A stretch of 64,000 nt of DNA. Origin: DASXMX01 sp035483795. Lineage in GTDB: Bacteria; Planctomycetota; Phycisphaerae; Tepidisphaerales; Tepidisphaeraceae. Location of the stretch: assembly GCA_035483795.1 (NCBI GenBank), contig DATHPP010000425.1, positions 1 to 64,000 of the forward strand, given 5' to 3'. The notes beneath the pieces are model-generated. The model saw nothing but the letters and a program-made list of their open reading frames with translations. It made no database searches and had not been told where the DNA came from. Shown here in pieces: positions 7,658 to 15,860 of this stretch. How positions within the stretch are numbered: position 1 is the stretch's first letter; every line of letters begins with the position of its first letter. The translations under genes were made by a program, and so were the position numbers.

Positions 7658-7915
7658 ATGCTAGTCCTTTCCCGACAGCGCGACGAGAAGATCATGATCG
7701 GCGACGACATCACCATCACGATCGTCGATATCCGTGGCGACAAGGTGCGCCTGGGCATCGAGGCCCCCAAGCACCTGCCGGTCCATCGCCTGGAGGTGTA
7801 CCTTGAGATTCAGAGAGAAGAACGTCAACGCCAACGCGATGAACGCCAACAACAATCGTCCGCGCCTCCGACACCGGCGGATGCGCCGCGCGATCCTCCG
7901 TCGGGGAGTCCCTGA
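7658..7915 (+). CDS. csrA: CsrA-family translational regulator
   Basis: CsrA dimers bind GGA motifs in mRNA leaders and block or stabilise translation. The first 55 residues are unmistakable (MLVLSRQRDEKIMIGDDITI, then RLGIEAPKHLPVHRLEVY). The C-terminus is extended to 85 residues with a Gln/Arg/Pro-rich tail; CsrA proteins are usually about 60-70. ATG 7658 follows AAAGGAG. It lies just after the helicase loader in the early module, so it could control phage or host mRNAs early in infection. That role is inference. Confidence 0.93.
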   Translation: MLVLSRQRDEKIMIGDDITITIVDIRGDKVRLGIEAPKHLPVHRLEVYLEIQREERQRQRDERQQQSSAPPTPADAPRDPPSGSP

Positions 7916-7916
7916 G

Positions 7917-8312
7917 ATGGGCCGGCGCCGCACGCCACACCGTTTCGATCCCGATCTGTTCAACCGATCCGGTGAACGACTTCCCCGTCCGCTCGATCTG
8001 GAGGGCGCGTTCATCTGCCCGCTTCCCAAGAACCCGGCGGAGCAGAAGCAAATCCCGGCGGTAAAGGCGATCAGGCTGGAGGACAAGCTCTGGGTGGTCG
8101 AGAGCGCCGCCTGGCGCAAGGATGGCAGCGTGAAGGCGATCCTGCGAAAGCTCCAGGAGAGGGGGAGATCAGGGGAGGGGGCGAAAGGGAGAGAAGACGA
8201 ACCTTGGACCGGGTGCCGGGTGAAGGTCGGGAAGAAGGTGATGGTGATCGGGCCGGTGGGGGAGAGCAGAAGTGTGGTGTTTTCAAATGCAAAGGAGTCC
8301 ATCCATGAGTGA
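7917..8312 (+). CDS. Hypothetical protein with a low-complexity insert
   Basis: This 131-residue protein starts one base after the csrA stop. Its middle (QERGRSGEGAKGREDE) is coded by a G-rich polypurine stretch (about 8155-8200) of the kind seen between late genes, suggesting an in-frame repeat insertion. The flanks look like a small beta domain (KLWVVESAAWRKDGS, then CRVKVGKKVMVIGPVGE). Function unknown. Confidence 0.6.
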   Translation: MGRRRTPHRFDPDLFNRSGERLPRPLDLEGAFICPLPKNPAEQKQIPAVKAIRLEDKLWVVESAAWRKDGSVKAILRKLQERGRSGEGAKGREDEPWTGCRVKVGKKVMVIGPVGESRSVVFSNAKESIHE

Positions 8313-8520
8313 ATCCGGATTTGGCCGTCGCCCCAGCAGCGTTGCATCGGGCAATTCCCGCGCCCGCGCCCTCACCTCGCGGGCCGCGGCGCAGCTCGGC
8401 GCGGAGCAGTTCAGCGACCAGAAAACCGACCATGAAGCCCATCCCCGGCGCAAGCCCTACGCCCCCGAGGACGTGTTCCGCGTCGAGGGAACGGGAATCC
8501 GATTCGTGGTGCCATCATGA
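8305..8520 (+). CDS. Small hypothetical protein
   Basis: This 71-residue protein starts at ATG 8305 after AAAGGAG. It has a Ser/Arg/Ala-rich N-terminus and ends in YAPEDVFRVEGTGIRFVVPS. The end overlaps the next start by ATGA. No motif is recognised. Confidence 0.55.
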   Translation: MSESGFGRRPSSVASGNSRARALTSRAAAQLGAEQFSDQKTDHEAHPRRKPYAPEDVFRVEGTGIRFVVPS

Positions 8521-8753
8521 CGAATTCAGGGATCGCCCCGGCCCACGTGAAACGCGAACGCGATGCGCGCGGGCTGGAGAATGACACGATCTACCTCACG
8601 GAATTCTGGGCAGGCGTCAACCACGACGGGTCGGTCACGATTTGCCGCCAGCGCGAAGGGGAATCGCACACGGAGCTCATCCACATTCCCCGCCGGGCCT
8701 TCGCCAGGATCGTCGAGTGGTATCACAAGCCGCAATCTCGCGCGGAGGACTGA
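8517..8753 (+). CDS. Small hypothetical protein
   Basis: This 78-residue soluble protein contains a likely beta core (TIYLTEFWAGVNHDGSVTIC). It overlaps the upstream gene by ATGA and directly abuts the next gene. Function unknown. Confidence 0.55.
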   Translation: MTNSGIAPAHVKRERDARGLENDTIYLTEFWAGVNHDGSVTICRQREGESHTELIHIPRRAFARIVEWYHKPQSRAED

Positions 8754-9107
8754 ATGCTCTACCGCGAACAGCTCGACTCCCTGCCCTGCGCCCACTGCGG
8801 CGAGGTCCATCCCGGTCCGCGCTATCTCCATGCCCAGTGCCATCCCCAAGCCGGCGTCCGCGTCGTCCTGGTCATGCACAATCAGCGCGCCCGAATCGAG
8901 TGCGCCCAGTGCGGACGGGGCGTGGCCGAGATCGGCGTGTCTTTTGCAGGCGCGACGGTGGCCGTGCTGCCGCAATGTCATCGGCGCTCGCCCCATGAAG
9001 CGCGCTACGAGGACGGGACACTGCACGTCGTCTGCCACGTCTGCAAAAGCGAACTGGCCAAGTTGCCGGTAAGGTCGATTCGGACGCGGGCGCTGGAGGA
9101 AACGTGA
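8754..9107 (+). CDS. Zinc-ribbon hypothetical protein
   Basis: The 117-residue protein has three CxxC knuckles: CAHCGE near residue 12, CAQCGR near 51 and CHVCKS near 97, plus further Cys/His. This suggests one or two zinc ribbons. It sits in a run of ATGA-linked small early genes. A nucleic-acid or protein-contact role is likely but unproven. Confidence 0.6.
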   Translation: MLYREQLDSLPCAHCGEVHPGPRYLHAQCHPQAGVRVVLVMHNQRARIECAQCGRGVAEIGVSFAGATVAVLPQCHRRSPHEARYEDGTLHVVCHVCKSELAKLPVRSIRTRALEET

Positions 9108-9331
9108 ACGAGAAGAAATACATCGCGATCGTCATCGGCCTGCGCGTGGAGATCACCAAGGCGCTGCCGCGCAGGACGAAGAAGCGGTTGACGCGATCGC
9201 AGAAGTTCCTGTTGTCGGCCGCCGGGCGGGGCGCGGGCTGCGAGCTGGACGTTTCCCACATGGCGGACCTGGCGACGTGTCTGGAGCAGATCGAATCCAT
9301 CATCCGCCGGGCGCGGGCGACCGTTCGATGA
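9104..9331 (+). CDS. Small basic hypothetical protein
   Basis: This 75-residue basic protein (ALPRRTKKRLTRSQKFLLSA) has a C-terminal amphipathic helix. It overlaps both neighbours by ATGA, which supports it as a real gene of the operon. Function unknown. Confidence 0.55.
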   Translation: MNEKKYIAIVIGLRVEITKALPRRTKKRLTRSQKFLLSAAGRGAGCELDVSHMADLATCLEQIESIIRRARATVR

Positions 9332-9648
9332 CGCCGAAGTATCCCATCCCGCTCGATGAAGCGCTGCGCCGGCTGGCCGATGGCGATCCCGTGGAATGCA
9401 TGTTTCAGCCCCATGTCGGCAACGTCAACGAGATTCGGCGCTGCACCCGCCAATTGGCGATCCGCACGCTCTCCCGCTGGCGATGGATCGAGGAATCCGG
9501 GCCGGAGGCGCAGGCGATGGACTTCGGGATTCACGTCACCGGTTACTTTGAAGTGTTCGGAGCCGGATTGCTCTTTTTCAAAACGAAACCGGAACGCCGC
9601 GTGAGCGAAGCGCGATTACGGGCGCGGGAAGCGGCGGAGGAATCCTGA
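9328..9648 (+). CDS. Hypothetical protein, last gene of the early operon
   Basis: This 106-residue protein has a helical N-terminus (PLDEALRRLADGDPVECMF), an aromatic beta segment and a basic helical tail. It is the last plus-strand gene before transcription converges with the late minus-strand genes; hairpins follow its stop. Function unknown. Confidence 0.55.
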   Translation: MTPKYPIPLDEALRRLADGDPVECMFQPHVGNVNEIRRCTRQLAIRTLSRWRWIEESGPEAQAMDFGIHVTGYFEVFGAGLLFFKTKPERRVSEARLRAREAAEES

Positions 9649-9661
9649 ATGCATGAAAAAA

Positions 9662-9727
9662 CCGGAGCGCCACAAAGCGCCCCGGCGTCTTTCAGGAAAC
9701 CCCCAACCCCGAATCGGGGGCTGGGAG
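9662..9727. terminator. Convergent hairpin region, putative bidirectional terminator
   Basis: Two hairpins lie between the converging early and late transcripts. One is imperfect (CGGAGCGC with GCGCCCCG, about 9663-9684). The other is nested: CCCCG with CGGGG around AAT at 9707-9719, with outer CCC/GGG arms. No long U-run is seen on either side, so the call rests on position and hairpins. Confidence 0.35.
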
Positions 9728-9740
9728 ATGGGATTGTATC

Positions 9741-11009
9741 TCAGGCTGTGGGCTCGGCCACCAGAAACGTCCCCCGCTCGATCCACGAATAACCCTCCCC
9801 CAGGGCCGTCTGGAGTTGTTCCAGGGTCGGCCAGTCGCCGGCATCGTGATGCACGTGGAACTTGCGTCCCTCCCAGCGCTCAGGGAAGTAAATATCGGAG
9901 TTGGTCACGATCACCCGCGCCCCCGTTTCGCGCAGGGCGGCCAGCTCCTCCAGCACCGGACAGGCCGGCAAGCCGTTCTGAGCCCGGTCGAAATTGGCGT
10001 CCAGCAGCACCGTCAGCGCCGTCGGACCCATCGGCGACCCCTCCGGCCCCCGCGGAAAGAGAAACTTGCGGCTGTCTTGAGACAGGATCACCGCCGCGAC
10101 GCCAAAAATATTCGCGGCCTCTTGGGCGAGCTTGCCGTCCTGCTCGATCCCTATGACCTCTTTGAATCCCGCCAGCAATGCCGTCTTGAGGTTGCGCCCT
10201 TTGCCGCAGCCGGTTTCGATGAAGGTGTCGGCCAGGAGGGATGAAAGCTCGCGGTCGAAGCGCAGGCGCGCATCTACACTGCGCCATTTGCCCCCTTTGG
10301 ACCAGTCGATTTCCGCCCAGCCGTCCTCGCCCTCGAACAGCGGGATGCCTACATCGCGGGCGAACTGCGCCGCCGATTTGCGGTTGTGCAGCGAGATGGG
10401 ATGCTTGCGGTGCGTCTCCCACCAGGCCGGGCCGTGATCCTCGTGGTAGACCAGGCGGCGTGAGATGCCGCCGCGATCGGGGGCGTGACTGTCGCGCTCG
10501 ATCAGCTTGGTCAGACAGGCGTCGAAGGCTTCGGCGGCGATCAGGAAATCCGGCACCTCGCGATGGACTCTGCGCCACCAGTGCGGCCGGAAGGCGATCA
10601 AGTCCGTGCCTGCGGTCGGATCGTCGAAAGCGAACACATAGGACGGGGGGACGTTGCTGGCGTCGACGACGTTGATCCGCCCGGAATAACAGGCGTCGTT
10701 CTTGCCCTCCGCCATCGTCTGGCGCACCGCTTCGTAGGCGTCGGGAACCAGGCAGGCGTCGCAGTTGGTCCAGACAACGATCGTTTCCTCGGGTTCGCCC
10801 CAGCAGCCATAATCGAAGATGTCTTTCAGGTAGGGAACGCGGCGGGCATCGTCGCCGAAGGCGCGCCGTGGCGCGATCGGCTTGAGCGTCACCCGTTCTT
10901 CGTTGCCCCAGGTCTTGACCGCGTTGTCGTTGCGGCGCCGCTCATCGTCGCTCTTGGGGGAGTGCTCATGGAAGATGTGAACGATTCGTTCCACGGCTAT
11001 TCGTTCCAT
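9741..11009 (-). CDS. Glycosyltransferase-like protein fused to a SAM-methyltransferase-like domain
   Basis: The protein has 422 residues. Residues about 1-250 resemble a GT-A-like glycosyltransferase that surveys a donor site (VVWTNCDACLVPDAYEAVRQ, later DLIAFRPHWWRRVHREVPDF). From about residue 260 a Rossmann methyltransferase motif I appears (FIETGCGKGRN), with a following acidic strand end (VIGIEQDGKL). I chose ATG 11009 because the longer frame upstream is poor coding sequence and overlaps the neighbour. It is the last gene of the late region, next to two other sugar-transfer genes. Confidence 0.65.
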   Translation of the reverse strand: MERIAVERIVHIFHEHSPKSDDERRRNDNAVKTWGNEERVTLKPIAPRRAFGDDARRVPYLKDIFDYGCWGEPEETIVVWTNCDACLVPDAYEAVRQTMAEGKNDACYSGRINVVDASNVPPSYVFAFDDPTAGTDLIAFRPHWWRRVHREVPDFLIAAEAFDACLTKLIERDSHAPDRGGISRRLVYHEDHGPAWWETHRKHPISLHNRKSAAQFARDVGIPLFEGEDGWAEIDWSKGGKWRSVDARLRFDRELSSLLADTFIETGCGKGRNLKTALLAGFKEVIGIEQDGKLAQEAANIFGVAAVILSQDSRKFLFPRGPEGSPMGPTALTVLLDANFDRAQNGLPACPVLEELAALRETGARVIVTNSDIYFPERWEGRKFHVHHDAGDWPTLEQLQTALGEGYSWIERGTFLVAEPTA

Positions 11010-12280
11010 ACATCGACCCCGTACTGCTGGCGCAACAACTCGATCGCCCGCTCGCCGTGGAAGCCGAAGGTCAGCCGGCGATCCTCCGGCCAGGGGTGCG
11101 GCGGCGGCTGATGACACTCGAAGCTGAACCGCGCCGCCACCGTCACCGGGGCAAAGCGAATTCCCGCCGCCTCCATCGTGGTACGGCAGAACACGCAACT
11201 GAACCAGTCCTCGCAGTGCTCAGCCGGCGGGACCGGCGTGTCGGGATGCTCCATGCGCCCGTAGCCGAGTTTCGCTGTCTCCTGAAGGAACCTGCGGCTG
11301 CGCAGGGAGAAGCCGCCGTTACCGACGATCCATTGATCCTGCCAGTGCCACGGACTGCCGACGTAATCGTAGTCGAGGAACGCCCGGCTCCAGGTCGAGG
11401 GATTCCGCGCGAAGCCGTCGCTCTGCACGATCAGGCAGTGCGGCGCGTCGATGAAGCGGTGCAGCTCCTCGAGAACGAAGCGGGAATAGTCGTAGACGCT
11501 GGCGAACGGCTCGATCTTCACATAGGCGGCATCGACGGGCAGCGCCTTCGGGCGCCGCGGGGCAAGGAACATCACCTTATCGACCTGGCAGTGCCGCAGG
11601 GTGCGATTGACCGCGGCGCAGCCCTGCTCGGGATGATTGGTGTCGATGCAAACCAGCGTGACCCCGCTCAGGTCGGCCTTGGGGCTGTCCCATCCGCCGG
11701 GCCGCAGTTCATCGGGATCGCGCAGGATTCCCGCCGGCCGCTCGCCCAAATCGACCCCCAGCGTCAAGAGGGCGCGGCGCAGGCTGGAATAGTCGTAGAT
11801 GATCTGCTCGTAGGTGAGCAGGAGCCAGGGTAGGGGAGGAGGGGGAGAAGGGGAGAGGGGACGAGGGGAGGATGGGGACTCGACAAATTCGCTGATTCGG
11901 CGCAGGGCCGAGGCGAGGTTGGCCAGTCCCTCCGATTTGTCCTGAACGTACTGGCGGCGCAACTGCGACTGCACCGTCGATTCGCCTGACCGCAGAAGCA
12001 CCAATAGCGCGACGGCGTATCCCGCCGCTTCCAGCTCGCCACGCAGCACGGGTAAATCCGGCCAGCCGCGCTGGTCGCCCACGCCGTAGGGCAGGCTGCG
12101 CTTAACGACGATCTGCCGGCCCATCTCCGAGAGCGGAACATCATGGCGCGGGTCGCCGGTGTTCCACGACTGCCAGCCAGCCGCTTCCAGGAGACGGTTC
12201 AAGAGCGTCGAGCCGCTGCCCTCGGGACAGACGATCAGCAGTGCCCGTTTAGTTGCGCCCGCAAAATGTTCTGTATCCAT
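10997..12280 (-). CDS. Sulfotransferase-like P-loop domain fused to DUF5672
   Basis: The 427-residue protein starts with a PAPS-binding-type loop (LLIVCPEGSGSTLLNRLLE, residues about 14-32) and a long helical part. From about 210 it continues as DUF5672 (LVCIDTNHPEQGC, then FLDYDYVGSPW and VGNGGFSLRSRRF), a family linked to glycan transfer. A Ser/Pro-rich insert near residue 140 is coded by a polypurine repeat (11829-11880). The fusion suggests coupled sugar and sulfate modification, which is inference. The C-terminus overlaps the next gene by 13 bases. Confidence 0.7.
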   Translation of the reverse strand: MDTEHFAGATKRALLIVCPEGSGSTLLNRLLEAAGWQSWNTGDPRHDVPLSEMGRQIVVKRSLPYGVGDQRGWPDLPVLRGELEAAGYAVALLVLLRSGESTVQSQLRRQYVQDKSEGLANLASALRRISEFVESPSSPRPLSPSPPPPLPWLLLTYEQIIYDYSSLRRALLTLGVDLGERPAGILRDPDELRPGGWDSPKADLSGVTLVCIDTNHPEQGCAAVNRTLRHCQVDKVMFLAPRRPKALPVDAAYVKIEPFASVYDYSRFVLEELHRFIDAPHCLIVQSDGFARNPSTWSRAFLDYDYVGSPWHWQDQWIVGNGGFSLRSRRFLQETAKLGYGRMEHPDTPVPPAEHCEDWFSCVFCRTTMEAAGIRFAPVTVAARFSFECHQPPPHPWPEDRRLTFGFHGERAIELLRQQYGVDVWNE

Positions 12281-13308
12281 GCGAATCCGCCGGGTTGGGC
12301 GGCTTCCTCGTAGGTCAGTCTCTCGATCCAGTGCGGGTATCTTCGCGAGGCGCGGAGCGGGTCATCCAGCACCAGCGCGATGGTGGGGACCTGCGTCACC
12401 CGGCCCAGGTGCAGGATGCCGTTGTCGCTGGCGACCAGAACCCCCCCAGACTCCGTCGCGCGCTCGAACAAACCCAGCAGATCATACATCCGCGGGGCCC
12501 GGAACGAGCCCAGGTCGAGCCACAGCAGCGCGGGGAACTGTTTCTGGAGAAAGGCAAATAGGGCCTCACCGCGGGCGAATCCGGCGGGCCGGCCGGCGCT
12601 GCGGAAGTGGGTGCAATTGAACAGGGCCAGGGGAAGGGGAGACGCGGGGGCGTATTTTTCCACGATCTGCCGCTCCTCGGGATCGCGGCATTCGTGTACG
12701 TCCAGCGGCAAGGTGTCGATGAACGACAGCGGGCAGCCGGTCCGGTCCCATTGCACGGTGATGAAATCGCGCAGGTCGCGGCGGTCCCAGGCGTTGGTGG
12801 TGATCCGCACCTCGTCGAAGCGGCCGAACTCGCCCTCGACGGCGCGGTGGAAAAGCGGCATCGGGCCGCCGGTCCAGTCGCAGACGACTTGCTTCATCCA
12901 CGCGAAGCGCTCGCACATCTGCACATAAGGCTCATCCACCAGCAGCGTGATGCGGCGGTGGGCCTGTTCGGTGAGCCAGCGAAATGCGGGGATCAGCGTC
13001 AGCAGGTCGCCGGCCCGCCCGGGCTGGAGAATCGCAGTCTTGACCGTGGCAACCTCTTCGCCGCAGCAGCCTTTGCTCCCCGGTGGAGATGGGGCAGGCG
13101 GCGCCGGCCAGCTCCAGGAATCTTCGCCGGTGTCCTCGAGCGCTCGGGCGGCCGCGTCGTATTTGCCCTTGGGGCATTGGCCGCTTTGGGCGTGGATCGT
13201 CAGATCGATGCCATCGACCGTGCAGGCGCAGGCTCCGAAGCAGGGGCGCTGGGCGAATGGGCAGGTGTGGCAGAGGGACAGGCGATCGTCTTCGGTCTGG
13301 GACTTCAT
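12235..13308 (-). CDS. Glycosyltransferase family 9-like protein
   Basis: The protein has 357 residues. The C-terminal two thirds resemble heptosyltransferase-type GT9 enzymes: TAILQPGRAGDLLTLIPAFR near residue 90, a middle DTLPLDVHEC region, and LVASDNGILHLGRVTQVPTI near the end, which is the usual donor-binding part. The N-terminal 60 residues carry at least seven Cys (CHTCPFAQRPCFGACAC), likely a metal site and an unusual addition for GT9. It overlaps the next gene by 46 bases. Confidence 0.78.
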   Translation of the reverse strand: MKSQTEDDRLSLCHTCPFAQRPCFGACACTVDGIDLTIHAQSGQCPKGKYDAAARALEDTGEDSWSWPAPPAPSPPGSKGCCGEEVATVKTAILQPGRAGDLLTLIPAFRWLTEQAHRRITLLVDEPYVQMCERFAWMKQVVCDWTGGPMPLFHRAVEGEFGRFDEVRITTNAWDRRDLRDFITVQWDRTGCPLSFIDTLPLDVHECRDPEERQIVEKYAPASPLPLALFNCTHFRSAGRPAGFARGEALFAFLQKQFPALLWLDLGSFRAPRMYDLLGLFERATESGGVLVASDNGILHLGRVTQVPTIALVLDDPLRASRRYPHWIERLTYEEAAQPGGFAWIQNILRAQLNGHC

Positions 13309-13314
13309 CGCGTA

Positions 13315-14106
13315 CTAGGCGTCCGTCACCACGAATTTACCGCCGAAGAAGCCGCCGGGCGGAATCGAGAAGCCGCCAAAACCGCCGAAGTTGTCGTTGG
13401 GTCCGGTCGGCGGATTATTGGAGACAGCGACGATCGAACCGCCGCAGGGCAGGGGAGGCCCCAAGGTCATGTAAGGAATGAACGGGGCACCGCTGCCGCC
13501 GTAATCTTCGCCAGCGACGATCGCGCCCTGACCGTTGCCGTTGAGCACAGGAGGAATCCCAATGAGCGGCGCGGCCGGGTTGGTCAGATAGACGATCAGA
13601 CCGGTGAATCCATCAAAGTCGGGCGATGGCGGAACGATCACCAGCTCAAAGTGGAGCACTGAGCAGTGGAACTGGAGCACGCCGGAGCATCCGAGCCCGA
13701 CCCATTGGTCCGATGAAGCCGGGATGTCCAAACCGTAGTAACAAGCGACGGTGGTGCCGAAGCTGCGATATTGTGCCCGCAGGGTGAGCGTGAAGGTGCC
13801 GTTGACGGGTACGGAATTGAAGCGGTAGGAGAAAAGACCGCCGAAGACCGTCCAGCAGGTTCCCAAGGCTGCGGCAATGTTGACATTGCTGATGGTCAGC
13901 GTCTTGGTTGTCTTGTAGCTCCCGGTGCTGCCCGAGCCGCCGATCGAGGGACAGTTGCAACAGCAGGGGCACGGTGAGTTGGACGGCGGCAGCGGGCCGG
14001 GCGTGAAGGGATAATCGCCCAGCCCCGGATTGCCAGGCACCGTCGCGCCCAGATAGAGCGCGCCTTTGCTGCCGAACAACCAGCCATCTGCGCCGAACAG
14101 GGCCAT
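13315..14106 (-). CDS. Putative virion-associated beta-rich protein
   Basis: The 263-residue protein is rich in Gly, Pro, Thr and aromatics. It has a CPCCCNC cluster near residue 45 and long beta stretches (TKTLTISNVNIAAALG, then RFNSVPVNGTFTLTLRAQY). A 7-bp-period repeat (13648-13680) codes for the LQFHCSVLHFEL part. Composition and position at the end of the tail genes suggest a structural or appendage protein. There is no family match. Confidence 0.5.
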   Translation of the reverse strand: MALFGADGWLFGSKGALYLGATVPGNPGLGDYPFTPGPLPPSNSPCPCCCNCPSIGGSGSTGSYKTTKTLTISNVNIAAALGTCWTVFGGLFSYRFNSVPVNGTFTLTLRAQYRSFGTTVACYYGLDIPASSDQWVGLGCSGVLQFHCSVLHFELVIVPPSPDFDGFTGLIVYLTNPAAPLIGIPPVLNGNGQGAIVAGEDYGGSGAPFIPYMTLGPPLPCGGSIVAVSNNPPTGPNDNFGGFGGFSIPPGGFFGGKFVVTDA

Positions 14107-14156
14107 GGGAGAGAAGAAGACACGGGGACGGGGAGACGCGGGGACGCGGAGAAGGG
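14107..14156. repeat. Polypurine GGGGACACGG-type repeat
   Basis: This purine-rich array has units such as GACACGGGGACGGGGAGACG. It fills the space between two late genes. The same style occurs at 34246-34284 and, inverted, at 47969-48001. Confidence 0.75.
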
Positions 14157-14157
14157 A

Positions 14158-14910
14158 TCATGAGGATGGCGGGACGCAGGATCCGACATCAATGACCTCG
14201 TTCGTAATCAGCAGGTGGGGTTTGAACATATTGGCTTGGGAATCCGGGTAATACAGCCCGCGCGTCCCCAGGCCGGCGTCGCTGACATGGCCGGGAAAGC
14301 GCCAATCGACCGGCACGTTGTCGGCGATTTTCACCCCGTCAAGCGCCGTGATGGTGTAGGTGAGGGTGGCCGCCACCGGCGGAAGGCTGGTTCCGCGCGA
14401 GCCCATGGGATTGCTCAAGGTCACTGGCACGCCCAGCCAGAGCTGCTGGCTTTCGCAGATCACCAGCGGGCGGACGGCGAGCGAGGAGCTGGAGCTGGTC
14501 TGCCCCGCCAGGTATCCCCAGACGAAGCGGGTGCCGTTGACGTTGAGATCATGGCCCATGGGGGCGAAATCGTTCTCGTTGATGTTGGCGATCCAGCAGT
14601 CGTCGCTGGTGTTGACGTCCTGAAACAGGTTCTCCAGCTTCATGTCCTGCGCCGGATCGATGCCGTTGCCGTTGTTGAGCGTTTGCTGTCGGCCCCCGTA
14701 AAATCCCCGTCCGCAGCCGGCGCTGGAGGTGATGCGGGCGACGGTCGGATTGAAGACATCCGATGAGACCGAGCGCGCTTGCCGCTGTTGCATGATGCGG
14801 ATGCGCTGTCCGTCGTTGACCACGCCGTCGCCGGAGATGGTCGAGACGGTCTGGCGCAGATCGCGCAACCACTGGATATCCGCGGCGGTGAGATAGTAGC
14901 GGTCGGGCAT
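14158..14910 (-). CDS. Putative virion structural protein
   Basis: This 250-residue protein has an N-terminal helix (YYLTAADIQWLRDLRQTV) and long beta-rich segments. It carries no enzymatic motifs and only scattered Cys. It follows the tape-measure and structural genes in transcription order, so a tail or baseplate role is likely. Family unknown to me. Confidence 0.5.
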   Translation of the reverse strand: MPDRYYLTAADIQWLRDLRQTVSTISGDGVVNDGQRIRIMQQRQARSVSSDVFNPTVARITSSAGCGRGFYGGRQQTLNNGNGIDPAQDMKLENLFQDVNTSDDCWIANINENDFAPMGHDLNVNGTRFVWGYLAGQTSSSSSLAVRPLVICESQQLWLGVPVTLSNPMGSRGTSLPPVAATLTYTITALDGVKIADNVPVDWRFPGHVSDAGLGTRGLYYPDSQANMFKPHLLITNEVIDVGSCVPPSS

Positions 14911-14943
14911 GGGGCGTTAGAATGTGGCCGTTCGGAGTTTGGA

Positions 14944-15153
14944 ATGAAGAAATGCTCGTTGCCGGCTTTGGAAACTCCATGCGCGCATTGCGGAGGTAAG
15001 GGATGGTATTGGCCGGAGGACCGCGATAAGGCGCTGCGTTGCGAGGCTTGCGGGGGCGCGGGGTATATTCCTACCGGCGATGGCGAGCGAATCCTTGACT
15101 TAATGCGCCATTCAGTCCGGGCATGGGTTGAGGATATCCCCCCGGCCGGTTGA
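14944..15153 (+). CDS. Small DnaJ-type zinc-knuckle protein
   Basis: The 69-residue protein has two CxxCxGxG-type knuckles, CAHCGGKGW and CEACGGAGY, as in the DnaJ central zinc domain. Similar knuckles occur at 22746-23177 and 34242-34820. It starts a short plus-strand island within the minus-strand late region, divergent from 14910 with only 33 bases between the starts. Confidence 0.6.
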   Translation: MKKCSLPALETPCAHCGGKGWYWPEDRDKALRCEACGGAGYIPTGDGERILDLMRHSVRAWVEDIPPAG

Positions 15154-15255
15154 CATACTTCAAGCGATGCGCAGCTTTACGGCGCTGTCTGCCCCGTCGC
15201 ACGCTCACTTCCGAATACGCGCGATTCCCAAAGGCGCTACTGTGTTTGAAGTATG
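15154..15255. repeat. Spaced inverted repeat CATACTTCAA / TTGAAGTATG
   Basis: Perfect 10-bp inverted arms lie at 15154-15163 and 15246-15255, extendable inward by three pairs including wobbles. They enclose a possible 37-residue frame. I tested for a second, pseudoknotted helix and found no convincing one. Confidence 0.55.
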
Positions 15256-15280
15256 GGAACCATCACACCGGCAGCTTTAA
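15167..15280 (+). CDS. Possible 37-residue protein
   Basis: A short frame from ATG 15167 ends in a natural-looking segment (IPKGATVFEVWEPSHRQL). No clear ribosome site precedes it and it lies within an inverted repeat, so it may be spurious. Confidence 0.25.
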   Translation: MRSFTALSAPSHAHFRIRAIPKGATVFEVWEPSHRQL

Positions 15281-15332
15281 CGACCAACGACCCGAGTTTC
15301 GCCAAGCGTCGTTGATCGAGCAAAATGGCAAA

Positions 15333-15581
15333 ATGGATCGCCAAAATAAAACTCGTGCCCTCCCGGCATATACAGAACTTGACGTACTCAGGCGACACGC
15401 CGCAAGGGCGGCCGTTGCCGCGGCCGAACTGCTGAAAGATACGGATGGCGAACCGAATCCGGTGGTTCTTGAGATTGGATCGGAGAGGCTCAAGAGAATC
15501 GAAGCGGCGGCGGAAAAACTCCGCGACGAGAGCGTACTTTCCTGGCTTGCCGCAATGAAAGTGTCCCGTGACGCGGATTGA
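15333..15581 (+). CDS. Small helical hypothetical protein
   Basis: This 82-residue mostly helical protein (LDVLRRHAARAAVAAAELL, then LKRIEAAAEKLRDESVLSW) uses ATG 15333. The open frame extends upstream to TTG 15150, but that part does not look like conserved protein. It converges with the 15585 gene, four bases away. Function unknown. Confidence 0.5.
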   Translation: MDRQNKTRALPAYTELDVLRRHAARAAVAAAELLKDTDGEPNPVVLEIGSERLKRIEAAAEKLRDESVLSWLAAMKVSRDAD

Positions 15582-15584
15582 ATC

Positions 15585-15857
15585 TCATTGCTTTTCGTGG
15601 GGCGTGAGATGCTCGGTCAACATCGCGTAGTATCCGATCCAAGTCGCGAATAGGTCCAACGTCGCGATTGGGTTCCCACGCATGTCCGCCTTCCGCTCTG
15701 CCTCAATTTGCTTCGCGCACCGCGCGAGCCTTCGGGCCTCCAAAAGTTCCGTAGCGAGATCCCTTACCGCATTATCAACGCCATCGCCGCAGTCTCCCGA
15801 AAATCCGACCTTGGCGTATCGTTCCAGGTCTTCGTTATTTATCACGTCGCACATCAC
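15585..15857 (-). CDS. Small hypothetical protein
   Basis: This 90-residue helical protein has two Cys and a central basic helix (ELLEARRLARCAKQIEAERK). It lies between a structural gene that starts further upstream and a convergent plus-strand gene. Function unknown. Confidence 0.5.
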   Translation of the reverse strand: MMCDVINNEDLERYAKVGFSGDCGDGVDNAVRDLATELLEARRLARCAKQIEAERKADMRGNPIATLDLFATWIGYYAMLTEHLTPHEKQ

Positions 15858-15860
15858 ACA

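Noticed and set aside
9741..13308. Reading the sugar genes as a host polysaccharide locus
   Set aside because: They lie in one orientation with virion genes, are coupled to them by overlaps, and lack flippase, polymerase and sugar-nucleotide synthesis genes.
15154..15280. A further pseudoknot leader at the CATACTTCAA inverted repeat
   Set aside because: P1-like arms are perfect, but no second helix longer than about five pairs was found and the next gene is 77 bases away.
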